A stretch of DNA of 64,000 bases from Kosakonia quasisacchari (GTDB taxonomy: Bacteria; Pseudomonadota; Gammaproteobacteria; Enterobacterales; Enterobacteriaceae). Made by a program: the position numbers and the translations under genes. Position 1 is the stretch's first letter; each line of letters opens with the position of its first letter. The notes beneath the pieces were generated by a model. The model did no database searches, was not told where the DNA came from, and saw only the letters and a program-made list of their open reading frames with translations. Positions 26,701 through 35,570 of this stretch are shown here, piece by piece. Where the stretch lies: assembly GCF_004331415.1 (NCBI RefSeq), contig NZ_SJOP01000008.1, positions 1 to 64,000 of the forward strand, written 5' to 3'.

Positions 26701-28014
26701 TCAGCGCTGTTCCTGCTTTCGCCGCAGGGTGAGTAACGGCGTGACCGAAATACCATGTACCAGCACGCTTAGCGTCACGATGGTGATGGCGATATCGGTT
26801 ATCGCCCCCGCGTTCTGGAGGCCATGCGTCCAGGCGTAAGCGATATAGTTAAGACTGCCAATCCCGCGAATGCCCAACCAGCCAAGACTTAACCGATGCA
26901 GCAATGATTCACCCGAACGCCATGTCAGTAGCCAAACAGCGAGGGGACGAATAATGACAAACACGGTGAAAGCCAGCAGCAGAGCGTGTACATCCCAGTG
27001 TTGTGACAGTGTCACACCAAGTACAATCACCAGCCCGGCGGCCAGCAACCGCTCAACGGTATCGCCAAAGGAGAGCGCATCGCCTACCACCAGACCGACG
27101 GATTTGATCGGATTATGCTCTTCGAGCCCGTGCCGGGTATGCGGGTTAACCTGCATCTCGGCTGGCAGATCATGATCTTCCTCGTTGGTATGGCGTTTTT
27201 GTACGCTCATCTCCGCGCTGCGCAGGCCGATCCCTGCGGCGAATGCCGCGAGGAAACCGGAAGCACTGAGCATCATTGCCAGCGAAAAGCTCAGGCAAAT
27301 CAGCGCTAATGCAATAAAATCGCTGGGTGCTACTTCTCCTTGCGCGTGGCGTGAGCGCGTGGCGACCAGACCAATTAGTCGCCCGAGAATAAAACCGATA
27401 CCCAACCCACCGGCCAGTGCCCAGAGCAGATCGACACTCAGCCAGCGAAACCACTCGTCAGCGCTGATTGTGCCTCCGGCCTTTTGCCAGACCAGCGCCA
27501 GCATTAAAAAAGGCAGGGCGGTGCCATCATTCAAACCGGCTTCGCTGGATAAGGCGATTCTGAGGCGGTCATCATCCTGCGCATCGTTGATAGCCACCAG
27601 GCTTGCCAGTACCGGGTCGGTAGGCGCGAGAATGGCCGCCAGCGCCAGCGATAATGGCCACGAAAGATCGGCCATAAAATGGGCGGCGAGCATAATCCCG
27701 GCAATGGTCAGCAGCATAGCGGGCAGTGCCAGCATGATGCCCATCCGCCAGTAAGGCGAGGTGAGCGGCAGGCGGATTTTGAGCCCGGTGATAAAAAGCG
27801 ACGCCGCCATCGCCATTTCAGTTATCCGGCTGGTGAGCGGGGCGTGGCGAACAATATCGATGCCAATCAGCCCCAACATCCACGGCCCGCAGGCGATGCC
27901 CACCAGCAAATAGAGGCCAAAAATGGGGATCGGGACACGACTTATCCAGCCGTAAGAGAGAGACATAAACAGCAACAAACACCCCGCCGCAGCGGTCCAG
28001 GCCAGATATTCCAT
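26701..28014 (-). CDS. CPA1-family cation:proton antiporter
   Basis: 437 residues from ATG 28014; GGGAGG lies close upstream (3 bases), and starts at 28035 or 28098 are possible. About 12 membrane helices. The ion-translocating motif AAILAPTDPVLAS and SSEAGLNDGTALPFLML are typical of NhaP-like Na+/H+ or K+/H+ exchangers. A short hydrophilic loop with a His-rich NEEDHDLPAEMQ segment separates the two halves. It should exchange monovalent cations for protons at the inner membrane. It follows no obvious operon partner. Confidence 0.9.
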   Translation of the reverse strand: MEYLAWTAAAGCLLLFMSLSYGWISRVPIPIFGLYLLVGIACGPWMLGLIGIDIVRHAPLTSRITEMAMAASLFITGLKIRLPLTSPYWRMGIMLALPAMLLTIAGIMLAAHFMADLSWPLSLALAAILAPTDPVLASLVAINDAQDDDRLRIALSSEAGLNDGTALPFLMLALVWQKAGGTISADEWFRWLSVDLLWALAGGLGIGFILGRLIGLVATRSRHAQGEVAPSDFIALALICLSFSLAMMLSASGFLAAFAAGIGLRSAEMSVQKRHTNEEDHDLPAEMQVNPHTRHGLEEHNPIKSVGLVVGDALSFGDTVERLLAAGLVIVLGVTLSQHWDVHALLLAFTVFVIIRPLAVWLLTWRSGESLLHRLSLGWLGIRGIGSLNYIAYAWTHGLQNAGAITDIAITIVTLSVLVHGISVTPLLTLRRKQEQR

Positions 28015-28094
28015 ACACCTCCCGAGCAAAATCATCTTCTTAACAGGTATAGCTGCTACCCAAAGATGTGCCAGCAAAGCGCCTCCCAACGCAA

Positions 28095-28121
28095 ACACGC
28101 CGCTCTTCGTGAACGGCGTGT
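28095..28121 (-). terminator. Hairpin after the phosphoketolase gene
   Basis: ACACGCCG and CGGCGTGT form an 8-bp stem about 50 bases after the phosphoketolase stop on the minus strand. The following TTTGCGTT is only weakly T-rich. Confidence 0.4.
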
Positions 28122-28168
28122 CTACTGGTTAACACATGGGTAATTGCGCGTGCGGGCTGCGCACTGGT

Positions 28169-30562
28169 TTACTCCGGTACGTTGCCTTCGCCTTGCTGTG
28201 ACGGCCATTTCCAGTTCTGCACTTCAGGCAAATCTTCACCATATTCGCGGACATACTGATGGTGCGCGGCAATTTTTTGCGCCAGATCCTCCAGAATGTC
28301 ATCCGCTTTACCCTGCAACGACGGCACGCGCAAAATCGCCTCTTGCGCCAGGTGAAAGCGATCCAGCTCGTTGAGCACCGTCATATCAAACGGCGTGGTG
28401 GTGGTGCCTTCTTCCATAAAGCCGTGCACGTGAAAATGACGGTGATTGTTACGCTGATAAGTGAGGCGGTGAATCAGACTCGGGTAGCCGTGAAAGGCAA
28501 AAATCACCGGCTTATCAGCAGTAAAAATCGCTTCGAAGGCCTCTTCGCTCAGGCCATGCGGATGCTGATCCTGGGTTTGCAGCGCCATTACATCCACGAC
28601 GTTCACCACCTGAATACGCAACTTGGGCAGGTAATTACGCAGCAGATCGACCGCGGCGAGGGTTTCCATGGTCGGCACATCGCCGGCGCACGCCATCACC
28701 ACATCCGGGGTTTCGTTCTGCTGCACGTTTCCGGCCCAGGACCAGATCCCCATCCCAGCGGCGCAGTGTTTTGCCGCGTCGTCGAGATTGAGCCACTGAG
28801 GCGCAGGCTGTTTCCCCGCCACAATGACATTAATGCGATCCCAGGTTTTCAGGCAGTGGTCGGCAACACATAACAGCGTGTTGGCGTCGGGCGGCAGGTA
28901 AATGCGCACAACATCCGCTTTTTTATTGGCGACGTGATCGATAAAACCGGGGTCCTGATGGCTATAACCATTGTGATCCTGGCGCCAGACATGCGAAGAG
29001 AGCAGGTAATTGAGCGACGATATCGGCGCGCGCCAGGGCAGGCTGCGCGACACTTTTAGCCATTTTGCGTGCTGGTTAAACATCGAGTCGACAATATGAA
29101 TAAACGCCTCATAACAGTTGAACAGGCCATGCCGTCCGGTCAGTAAATAGCCCTCAAGCCAGCCCTGGCATTGATGTTCGCTCAGGATCTCCATCACCCG
29201 GCCATCGCGTGCCAGTTGCTCATCATAGGGTTTAAGCGGCTCCTGCCAGGTGCGATTCGTTACGTCGAACACTTTGCTCAACCGGTTAGAGGCCGTTTCG
29301 TCGGGGCCAAACAGACGAAAATTATCGCGGTTGTGCTCAAAAATACCGGCCAGATACGCGCCCAGCGCGGCGGTGGATTCGGCCTGCGTCTCGCCCGGTG
29401 ATGCCACGTCGACGGCGTAATGGTGCAATTCTGGCGTCACCAGATCCCGGCGTAAGCGACCACCGTTGGCCCACGGCGACGCGCCCATGCGTTTGTCCCC
29501 TACCGGTGCCAGTGCTTGTAGTTCTGTTTTGAGCTGCCCTAATTCATCGAAAAGATCGTCTGGCTGGTAGCTGCGCATCCAGTCTTCCAGCAGTTGGCGG
29601 TGTTCATCGTTTTCACGGCATGACGAGACCGGAACCTGGTGCGCGCGCCAGAAATCCTCCACTTTTTTACCGTCGACAGTTTGTGGGCCGGTCCAGCCTT
29701 TGGGACTGCGCAAAATGATCATCGGCCAGCGCGGCACGGTAGTCTGCGCGTTGCCGCTTCGCGCCTGTTGCTGATAGTCACGGATGCTGTTCAGCGCCCG
29801 TTCCAGCGTTTCCGCCATCTGGCGGTGCATTCTGGCCGGTTCATGGCCGCTGACAAACAGCGGTTCGTAGCCATAGCCGCGAAAGAGCTGTTGTAAATCA
29901 TCATCGCTGGTGCGCCCGAGGAGCGTGGGGTTGGCAATTTTGTACCCGTTCAGGTGCAGGATCGGCAGCACCGCGCCGTCGCGGGCGGCGTTGAGAAATT
30001 TTATGCCGTGCCAGCTGGAGGCCAGCGGGCCGGTTTCCGCTTCGCCATCACCAATCACGCACGCGGCGATAAGGGACGGGTTATCGAACACCGCGCCAAA
30101 CGCATGTGAGAGTGAGTAACCCAGCTCGCCGCCTTCATTAATCGAGCCCGGCGTTTCGGGTGCGGCGTGGCTGGGGATACCGCCGGGGAAGGAAAATTGC
30201 CGGAACAGCTTTTTCATGCCCTCAGCGTTCTGGCTTATCTGCGGGTAGATTTCGCTGTAGCTCCCCTCAAGCCAGGTGTTTGCCACCATACCGGGCCCGC
30301 CATGACCGGGGCCGCAGATATAAATCATATCGAGATCGCGCTGGCGAATGGCGCGGTTGAGATGAACATAGATAAAATTCAACCCCGGCGTGGTTCCCCA
30401 GTGGCCCAGCAGGCGCGGTTTGATGTGTTCCGGCCTGAGCGGCTCGCGCAGTAGCGGGTTATCCATCAAGTAGATTTGCCCGACAGAGAGGTAATTGGCC
30501 GCGCGCCAGTAGCGATCAAGCAGGTGAACTTCGTGGTCAGAGAGAGACGATATCTGTGTCAT
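28169..30562 (-). CDS. Phosphoketolase (xylulose-5-phosphate/fructose-6-phosphate)
   Basis: 797 residues, the usual length. It splits xylulose 5-phosphate or fructose 6-phosphate with phosphate to acetyl phosphate and a triose or tetrose phosphate, using thiamine diphosphate. Visible motifs are [44 protein letters not shown] (cofactor binding) and HQDPGFIDH. The enzyme is common in lactic acid bacteria and bifidobacteria but scattered in Enterobacteriaceae, so it is an accessory route to acetyl phosphate. GAGGAAAG precedes the ATG and a long structured leader lies upstream. Confidence 0.96.
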   Translation of the reverse strand: MTQISSLSDHEVHLLDRYWRAANYLSVGQIYLMDNPLLREPLRPEHIKPRLLGHWGTTPGLNFIYVHLNRAIRQRDLDMIYICGPGHGGPGMVANTWLEGSYSEIYPQISQNAEGMKKLFRQFSFPGGIPSHAAPETPGSINEGGELGYSLSHAFGAVFDNPSLIAACVIGDGEAETGPLASSWHGIKFLNAARDGAVLPILHLNGYKIANPTLLGRTSDDDLQQLFRGYGYEPLFVSGHEPARMHRQMAETLERALNSIRDYQQQARSGNAQTTVPRWPMIILRSPKGWTGPQTVDGKKVEDFWRAHQVPVSSCRENDEHRQLLEDWMRSYQPDDLFDELGQLKTELQALAPVGDKRMGASPWANGGRLRRDLVTPELHHYAVDVASPGETQAESTAALGAYLAGIFEHNRDNFRLFGPDETASNRLSKVFDVTNRTWQEPLKPYDEQLARDGRVMEILSEHQCQGWLEGYLLTGRHGLFNCYEAFIHIVDSMFNQHAKWLKVSRSLPWRAPISSLNYLLSSHVWRQDHNGYSHQDPGFIDHVANKKADVVRIYLPPDANTLLCVADHCLKTWDRINVIVAGKQPAPQWLNLDDAAKHCAAGMGIWSWAGNVQQNETPDVVMACAGDVPTMETLAAVDLLRNYLPKLRIQVVNVVDVMALQTQDQHPHGLSEEAFEAIFTADKPVIFAFHGYPSLIHRLTYQRNNHRHFHVHGFMEEGTTTTPFDMTVLNELDRFHLAQEAILRVPSLQGKADDILEDLAQKIAAHHQYVREYGEDLPEVQNWKWPSQQGEGNVPE

Positions 30563-30572
30563 GCTTTCCTCG

Positions 30573-30656
30573 CGTCATCAGAAGGTAAACCAGGCGTTGC
30601 CTTTGCAGGCACACGAATTTCCCTTTAAGCCTGGCACACCGCGTTTTCTGATGACG
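30573..30656 (-). promoter_or_regulatory. Structured mRNA leader of the phosphoketolase gene
   Basis: CGTCATCAGAA (30573-30583) pairs perfectly with TTCTGATGACG (30646-30656). Inside it CCAGGC (30590-30595) pairs with GCCTGG (30629-30634), and TGCCT/AGGCA makes a terminal hairpin. The folded element ends just before the GAGGAAAG ribosome site. It does not match a riboswitch class that I know. Confidence 0.45.
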
Positions 30657-30713
30657 AAACGAACAGTATCAAGGTGCTTCGTGCCACGGAGGTGATGGCG
30701 CAAAACAGGGCAA

Positions 30714-31604
30714 TCAACCGGGTCCTTCACTGCCTGCGGCCAACAGCGGAACCACCACATCGCTGATGGGCGTGGGAATGCCATGCGTGCGCCCATAGCG
30801 CTGCACCACGCCGTTACGAATATCCCACTCCAGCGGTCGGTTTGCCTGGCGGTCGGCAAGAATTGACGTCCCTAAATCCGCAGGCGCACGATGAAAACCG
30901 TCGACAATGTCCTGGGCAACATTATCGCTGAGCACCGCACCTTCCGCGCGCGCAACCGTCAGGCATTCGCCCAGGTACGCCAGCGCCAGCGCAGTGATAT
31001 CCCCGCGCGAGAACATGCCGGCGCGGCGATTGGCGAGCACCATCAGACCGGCGACCGCATTCTGCAACAGCTTACGCCAGGCGATCGACGTAAAATCGGC
31101 TGACAATTCCACCGCGCAGCGCGTATTGCTGAGCGCTTCCACCACCCGTTTGGCCTGCGGTTCATCCGGTAGCGTCAGGCGCGGTTTGGCGCGCAACCAG
31201 ACAGAGGCATCCGGCTCTCGCTGCGCCGGAAACCACACGACGGAAGGCAGCACGCTTGCGCCGTTGACCCGCGGTTCTAGCTGGCTTTTTTGCTCGACGC
31301 CGTTTTGCAGCGCGCACACCACTGTGTTTTCATCGCATAACGCAGCCAGCCAACTGGCGCTGTCCGCGACTTGGGTGGTTTTCACCGCCACAAAGACCAA
31401 ATCGAACCTCTGGCTGAGCGCTGCCGGATCGCTCAATACCGGGCCGGGCACCACTATTTCCCCCTCATCGTGACGCAGAATTAATTGCGGGTGGGCGGTA
31501 CGCCCGCACAAAACGGGCGCGCGGCCCACTTCATGCAGCGCCGCAGCAATCGTCGTGCCGATAGCGCCCGGGCCAAGCAGCGCAATTGTCGGAAAATCAG
31601 ACAT
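30714..31604 (-). CDS. 2-dehydropantoate 2-reductase family protein (PanE/ApbA-like)
   Basis: 296 residues from ATG 31604 (GGAG 9 bases upstream). The N-terminal Rossmann motif is ALLGPGAIGTTIAAALHEVG, followed by CALQNGVEQ and a C-terminal helical domain with SIAWRKLLQNAVAGLM, whose Lys is the catalytic residue in PanE. The true panE lies elsewhere in most enterics, so this is probably an oxidoreductase acting on a related 2-oxo acid. It follows an EamA transporter gene by 20 bp and a LysR gene precedes both, suggesting a transport and reduction unit. Confidence 0.85.
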   Translation of the reverse strand: MSDFPTIALLGPGAIGTTIAAALHEVGRAPVLCGRTAHPQLILRHDEGEIVVPGPVLSDPAALSQRFDLVFVAVKTTQVADSASWLAALCDENTVVCALQNGVEQKSQLEPRVNGASVLPSVVWFPAQREPDASVWLRAKPRLTLPDEPQAKRVVEALSNTRCAVELSADFTSIAWRKLLQNAVAGLMVLANRRAGMFSRGDITALALAYLGECLTVARAEGAVLSDNVAQDIVDGFHRAPADLGTSILADRQANRPLEWDIRNGVVQRYGRTHGIPTPISDVVVPLLAAGSEGPG

Positions 31605-31624
31605 GGTGAGTTCTCCTGATGTGG

Positions 31625-32452
31625 TTAACCAATCATTACCGTGCCGGTCGCAATCACCGTACACGCCAGCACTTTTTTTAGCGTTAAGGTTTCGCCGAGA
31701 AACAGATAACCCAGTAGCGCGGCAAACAGAACGCTGGTTTCACGCAGCGCTGAAACCGCCCCCATTGGCGCGGTCGCCATCGCATAAATAATGATGCCGT
31801 AAGCCAGCAGAGAAACCAGCCCGCCTGCGGCAGCACTGAGTACATCGGGCCGCCAGCGCAGTAAATTTTTTGCGCCGCGAAGCCCGATATAGAGCGCTGG
31901 CATCAGCACGCCCCATAACGCACTTATCCACACGGTATAGGCGATGGCATCACCGGCGATGCGTACACCGATACCATCCACCACGCTGTACGCGGCGATA
32001 AACGCGCCAGTGGCCAGTGAATATTTCAGACCCGGCAGCGCCAGACGGCGGCGTTGCAGGGCAAGCAGCAGAATACCGCCGGAAATCAACCCAATGCCAG
32101 CCAGTGCGTTAATGGCCACCTTTTCCCCGGCAAACAGCGCCGCCCCCGACGTCACCATCAGCGGTGAAGAACCCCGCGCAATCGGGTAGGTTTGCCCGAG
32201 ATCCCCGCTCTGATAACTCCGTACCAGACACAGGTTATAGCCGACATGCAGCAGCGCTGACAGCAGCGCATATTTCCAGCTGGCATAAGCTGGCAATGGT
32301 AAAAACGGCGCAACGACAACGCAGGTGAAGGCTATCGCCACGCACATGATGGTCATCGTCCACAACCGATCCGTGCCGCCGCGTAAGAGCGTATTCCAGC
32401 TGGCATGCAGCAGCGCGGCGAATAACGTCAGCAAAACAAGGTAAGTGGGCAT
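31625..32452 (-). CDS. EamA/DMT-family inner-membrane transporter
   Basis: 275 residues with about 10 membrane helices in two EamA-like repeats (LFAALLHASWNTLLRGG at the start; ALLGYLFLGETLTLKKVLA near the end). Members export amino acids, nucleotides or other metabolites. The ATG lacks a good ribosome site, and an 8-bp inverted repeat overlaps the start codon. It is located between a LysR regulator and a PanE-like reductase in the same direction. Confidence 0.9.
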   Translation of the reverse strand: MPTYLVLLTLFAALLHASWNTLLRGGTDRLWTMTIMCVAIAFTCVVVAPFLPLPAYASWKYALLSALLHVGYNLCLVRSYQSGDLGQTYPIARGSSPLMVTSGAALFAGEKVAINALAGIGLISGGILLLALQRRRLALPGLKYSLATGAFIAAYSVVDGIGVRIAGDAIAYTVWISALWGVLMPALYIGLRGAKNLLRWRPDVLSAAAGGLVSLLAYGIIIYAMATAPMGAVSALRETSVLFAALLGYLFLGETLTLKKVLACTVIATGTVMIG

Positions 32453-32478
32453 GTATCGATGCTAATCAGCACATGCCC
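32447..32478 (-). repeat. Inverted repeat over the EamA start codon
   Basis: GGGCATGT at 32447-32454 and ACATGCCC at 32471-32478 are exact complements 16 bases apart. The start codon lies inside one arm, so the mRNA could hide it in a stem; the repeat could also be an operator for the upstream LysR protein. Confidence 0.5.
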
Positions 32479-32526
32479 GGATGAAAAGTGAAGTGTCGTC
32501 ATTCAACCATGAGTAAACACTCATGC

Positions 32527-33435
32527 TTAGCGATAGTTAAGCTGTGCCTGTTGTGATTCTGCCAATAGCCAGCTGCGGAAAGTCACAATGTGCGGCTGCG
32601 TTTCGATCCCCTGCGGGCAGACAAAGTAATAGGCGGCCGGTGAAGGAAAGGGCACGTCAAAAAGCCGTACCAGCGTGCCGTCGCCGATCTCTTTCTCAAC
32701 GTGCCCACTGCGCGCCAGCGCAATTCCCTGACCCAGTAACGCCGCTTCAATGGTCATATTGGTGTCGGCAAAACGCACGTTCTCGTGCAGCACGTCGGTA
32801 TTGACACCAACCTGCTTAAACCAGGCGTCCCATTTGGGAACCAGATCGGCTCCGTCGCGCGTCAGCAGCGGATAGCGCAGCAATTCGGCAGGCTCATCCG
32901 GCGTGCCAAAACGCTGCAAAAGCGCCGGGCTGGCGACCGGGAAAAGCTGCTCGCGGAACATAAATTCCGTGTGCAGCGCCGGATAATTCCCGTGACCGAA
33001 ACGGATCGCCACATCGGCGTCTGTGCTGGCGAAGTTAATGGCTTGATCGGTGCTTTCCAGCGTCACCAGAATTTCCGGATGCAGCCGTGCCAGACCCGGC
33101 AAGCGCGGGAGCAACCATTTCAGTGCAAAAGAGTAGGTCGTGTTGACACGCAGTCGCACCCGGCCTTTTTGCTCACGCAAATCGGCAAGAGTGGTTTCCA
33201 GTTTGCTAAAAAATTCACGCACCAGCGGCGCGAGCGCAGCACCGGCTGGCGTCAGGCTGAGGGTCTTTCCACGCTGAAAAAGCGGTAATCCCCAGATTTC
33301 CTCAAGGTTTTTTAGCTGATGGCTGACGGCACTTTGCGTAATACACAGCTCTTCTGCCGCTGCGGTAAAGGTGGTGTGGCGGGTCGCAACTTCAAATGCG
33401 CGCAGCGTCGCAGTGGGGGGAAGATCACGCATCAT
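32527..33435 (-). CDS. LysR-family transcriptional regulator (GcvA-like)
   Basis: 302 residues. The winged helix at 6-65 reads TLRAFEVATRHTTFTAAAEE, CITQSAVSHQLKNLEE and GLPLFQRGKTLSLTPAG. The effector-binding domain follows, with TYSFALKWLLPRLPGLARLHP typical of the GcvA subgroup. AGGA precedes the first of two adjacent ATGs. It heads a run with the EamA transporter and PanE-like reductase 75 bp downstream, which are its likely targets. The inducer is unknown. Confidence 0.92.
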   Translation of the reverse strand: MMRDLPPTATLRAFEVATRHTTFTAAAEELCITQSAVSHQLKNLEEIWGLPLFQRGKTLSLTPAGAALAPLVREFFSKLETTLADLREQKGRVRLRVNTTYSFALKWLLPRLPGLARLHPEILVTLESTDQAINFASTDADVAIRFGHGNYPALHTEFMFREQLFPVASPALLQRFGTPDEPAELLRYPLLTRDGADLVPKWDAWFKQVGVNTDVLHENVRFADTNMTIEAALLGQGIALARSGHVEKEIGDGTLVRLFDVPFPSPAAYYFVCPQGIETQPHIVTFRSWLLAESQQAQLNYR

Positions 33436-33514
33436 ACGGTTCCTGTTAATGAGCTAATGCTCATAACACCCTATGCTGAAACCGTAGTGAAAGCTACGCG
33501 AACAGAACAATAAA

Positions 33515-34312
33515 CTACCGCGATCGGAGCAGGGTAATGGTGCTGTCTAACCAGCCTGCAAGATGTTCCCGATACCAGTCGAGATAACGGAGCAGATCGG
33601 TTTTCTGCCGTTCAGCAAGCAGGATAACCACTTCGGTAACAATCCATGCTTTGGCAATGGCAATCTCCCGGCCGAGATCGTGCGGTGTTGCATGACCCGC
33701 AATACGACAATAGCGCTCGGCAAGCGCGTGAAAAGCGTGTGTTGTGCCCATCCCTTTTATCAGGGGCGCAAGGTCAATCGCCGGGCTGCCCACGGAAAAT
33801 CGTTCCCAGTCGAAAAGCCCCAGCTCGCCGTTCTCCCTTCGTCCCCAGTTGCCCGCATTGCTGTCGCCGGAAATTAATCCCGGATGGCGAAATAGCACCG
33901 CGCTACATTGCTGAAAACAGCGCAGTTGTTGCGAGGCCTGTTCCGGCAACGCCAGCAGCGCCAGCGATTTTTCCAGCGCGGAAACAGACCATGTGTGAGT
34001 GTGATAGTGCCATGCCGCGTCTGGCGCAAAGCGATGCAAGCGAGCCAGCATCGCTAACACTTCATCGCTGGCCACGGCATCCTGAGAAACCGGGTGGGGA
34101 ATATATTCCAGTCGTAACAAGTGTTGTGCAGGATCGGCGAATAACAGCGTTGGCGAGGCAATTTTTGCCGCGTTGAGCCGATAAGCCGCATGTTGATAGA
34201 AAGCATACTCGACGTCACTAACGGGATATTTCTCAATAAAGCGTTGGCCTTGTTCATCTACAACAAGCGCCACGTTTGCAGCGCCCATTTTTGATAAATC
34301 CTGAGCTGACAT
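33515..34312 (-). CDS. Aminoglycoside phosphotransferase-fold (APH) protein
   Basis: 265 residues with a choline/aminoglycoside kinase-like fold. The catalytic loop reads LISGDSNAGNWGRR: the Asp and Asn of the family pattern HxDxxxxN are present, but the His is Ser. The metal-binding motif is GLFDWERF, followed by GSPAIDLAPLIKG. The N-terminal part has a shortened nucleotide region (FIEKYPVSDVEYAFYQHA). Such proteins phosphorylate small metabolites more often than antibiotics, so resistance should not be assumed. The gene stands alone. Confidence 0.82.
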   Translation of the reverse strand: MSAQDLSKMGAANVALVVDEQGQRFIEKYPVSDVEYAFYQHAAYRLNAAKIASPTLLFADPAQHLLRLEYIPHPVSQDAVASDEVLAMLARLHRFAPDAAWHYHTHTWSVSALEKSLALLALPEQASQQLRCFQQCSAVLFRHPGLISGDSNAGNWGRRENGELGLFDWERFSVGSPAIDLAPLIKGMGTTHAFHALAERYCRIAGHATPHDLGREIAIAKAWIVTEVVILLAERQKTDLLRYLDWYREHLAGWLDSTITLLRSR

Positions 34313-34380
34313 TCCATATCCCTTGCGTGCTGGTCGAGCTTTTCAGTGTAGCCTGGATGGGTGGCAACGCGGAGACCGGT

Positions 34381-34746
34381 TTATTCCTGCGCCGCCTGGT
34401 CCTGAGCATAAAGGCGATATTGCCTTGGCGTTAATTGATACTGTTCGCGAAACGCGCGGCAGAATGTTGACTGCTGCTGATAACCCAGGTGCAGGGCAAT
34501 GTCGGTAATAGAGCGATGGGTTTCGCTCAGTAACGCTTTTGCGATCACCATGCGGCGATATCGAATGTACACCCCAGGCGACATGCCGGCGATTTGTTTA
34601 AAACCGCGCTGGAAATGCCACGCAGAATAACCGGATTTTTTAGCTAATACGCCCAGCGGCAAAGGTTCGGCAATATTGCTCTCTATCCACTGGAGAATAT
34701 CCTGGATGGTTAAGCTCATCAGATATAACGAGGACTTTTTTCTCAT
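34381..34746 (-). CDS. MarA/SoxS/RamA-like AraC-type activator
   Basis: 121 residues, the single-domain AraC size of MarA, SoxS and RamA. Two helix-turn-helix motifs are clear: PLGVLAKKSGYSAWHFQRGF and ITDIALHLGYQQQSTFCRAF, followed by LTPRQYR. It has no ligand domain, so its activity would be set by its abundance. It is not identical to the known members, so no name is given. The first ATG has AGG about 9 bases upstream; a second one, 27 bases later, is possible. Confidence 0.9.
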   Translation of the reverse strand: MRKKSSLYLMSLTIQDILQWIESNIAEPLPLGVLAKKSGYSAWHFQRGFKQIAGMSPGVYIRYRRMVIAKALLSETHRSITDIALHLGYQQQSTFCRAFREQYQLTPRQYRLYAQDQAAQE

Positions 34747-34770
34747 ATCAATACCTGCTGTTAATGCGCA

Positions 34771-34808
34771 GCGTTTGGGGAAGCCATCAATACTTCCTCC
34801 CCAAACGC
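34771..34808 (-). terminator. Strong hairpin after lutC
   Basis: GCGTTTGGGG (34771-34780) and CCCCAAACGC (34799-34808) form a 10-bp stem 65 bases after the lutC stop, with AAG/CTT extending it inward. No T-run follows, so it is a terminator or mRNA-stabilising hairpin. Confidence 0.45.
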
Positions 34809-34874
34809 AAAAGAGTAATCACGGCACTGTATTAGCGGGCGGATGATATATTTCTGCCCGTCAGATTATCCGCA

Positions 34875-35570
34875 TCAGCAATCTTCAATCATTAAGTAGA
34901 CGGCATTCAGTGGCCCATGGACGCCCACGACTTTAATCAGTTCAATATCGGCCGTCGAACTTGGCCCGGCGATAAGATTGATACACGAAGGAAGAGATTC
35001 GCCTTCCTGCACCCGCTGGCGCAAAACGTGCGCCAGTGGCGTGACGCCGTACAGCAATCTGCTCTTATAGATAACGAACACCGTAGTGGTGGGCAGCAGA
35101 CTGATAGCCCGCCCCTGTAACTCAGAGGAAAAGAGCACCACCCCGCCGGTTTCACACAGACCATATTCGGCGTAGACCACGCCAATATTGGCTTCTGCGG
35201 CGCGGCGAAGATTCTCTTCCCCGCCCGATGAGTCCCAGCAATGTGTTGGAAACGTGTGCTGCAAATGCGCTGTGATACCTACATTTGCCAGCCGGGCATC
35301 GCCGCTAATCAGCAGCGGGCCGCCGCCGTACTGGTTACATATTCGTTCGGCAAGCTGGGGGATTGTCGCCAGCGGGGCCACTTCGCAGTGTGCCTGCATA
35401 ACCGTTGTCGCGTATTCAATAAAACTGTCGCACGGATGCTGCTGGATCTGACCGGCATAGCGGCTTGTCAGCGGAGCATGCCCGGAAAATGCCAGCGGTT
35501 GCGGTATCTGACGCGGTTCGCGACCAAGCCGTCCGGCAATTTTTTGCATAAATGCATCGCGGTTTTCCAT
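34875..35570 (-). CDS. lutC: LutC/YkgG-family lactate utilization protein
   Basis: 231 residues of the LUD domain family. PLLISGDARLANVGITAHLQ, IGVVYAEYGLCETGGVVLFS and LIAGPSSTADIEL (near the end) are typical. It is the third subunit of the LutABC L-lactate oxidation system, homologous to E. coli YkgG. Its ATG overlaps the lutB stop by one base (TAATG), so translation is probably coupled. A hairpin follows. Confidence 0.92.
   Translation of the reverse strand: MENRDAFMQKIAGRLGREPRQIPQPLAFSGHAPLTSRYAGQIQQHPCDSFIEYATTVMQAHCEVAPLATIPQLAERICNQYGGGPLLISGDARLANVGITAHLQHTFPTHCWDSSGGEENLRRAAEANIGVVYAEYGLCETGGVVLFSSELQGRAISLLPTTTVFVIYKSRLLYGVTPLAHVLRQRVQEGESLPSCINLIAGPSSTADIELIKVVGVHGPLNAVYLMIEDC

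Noticed and set aside
27185..27754. 189-codon frame opposite the antiporter gene
   Set aside because: Ser/Arg/Pro-rich shadow of a clear 12-helix transporter.
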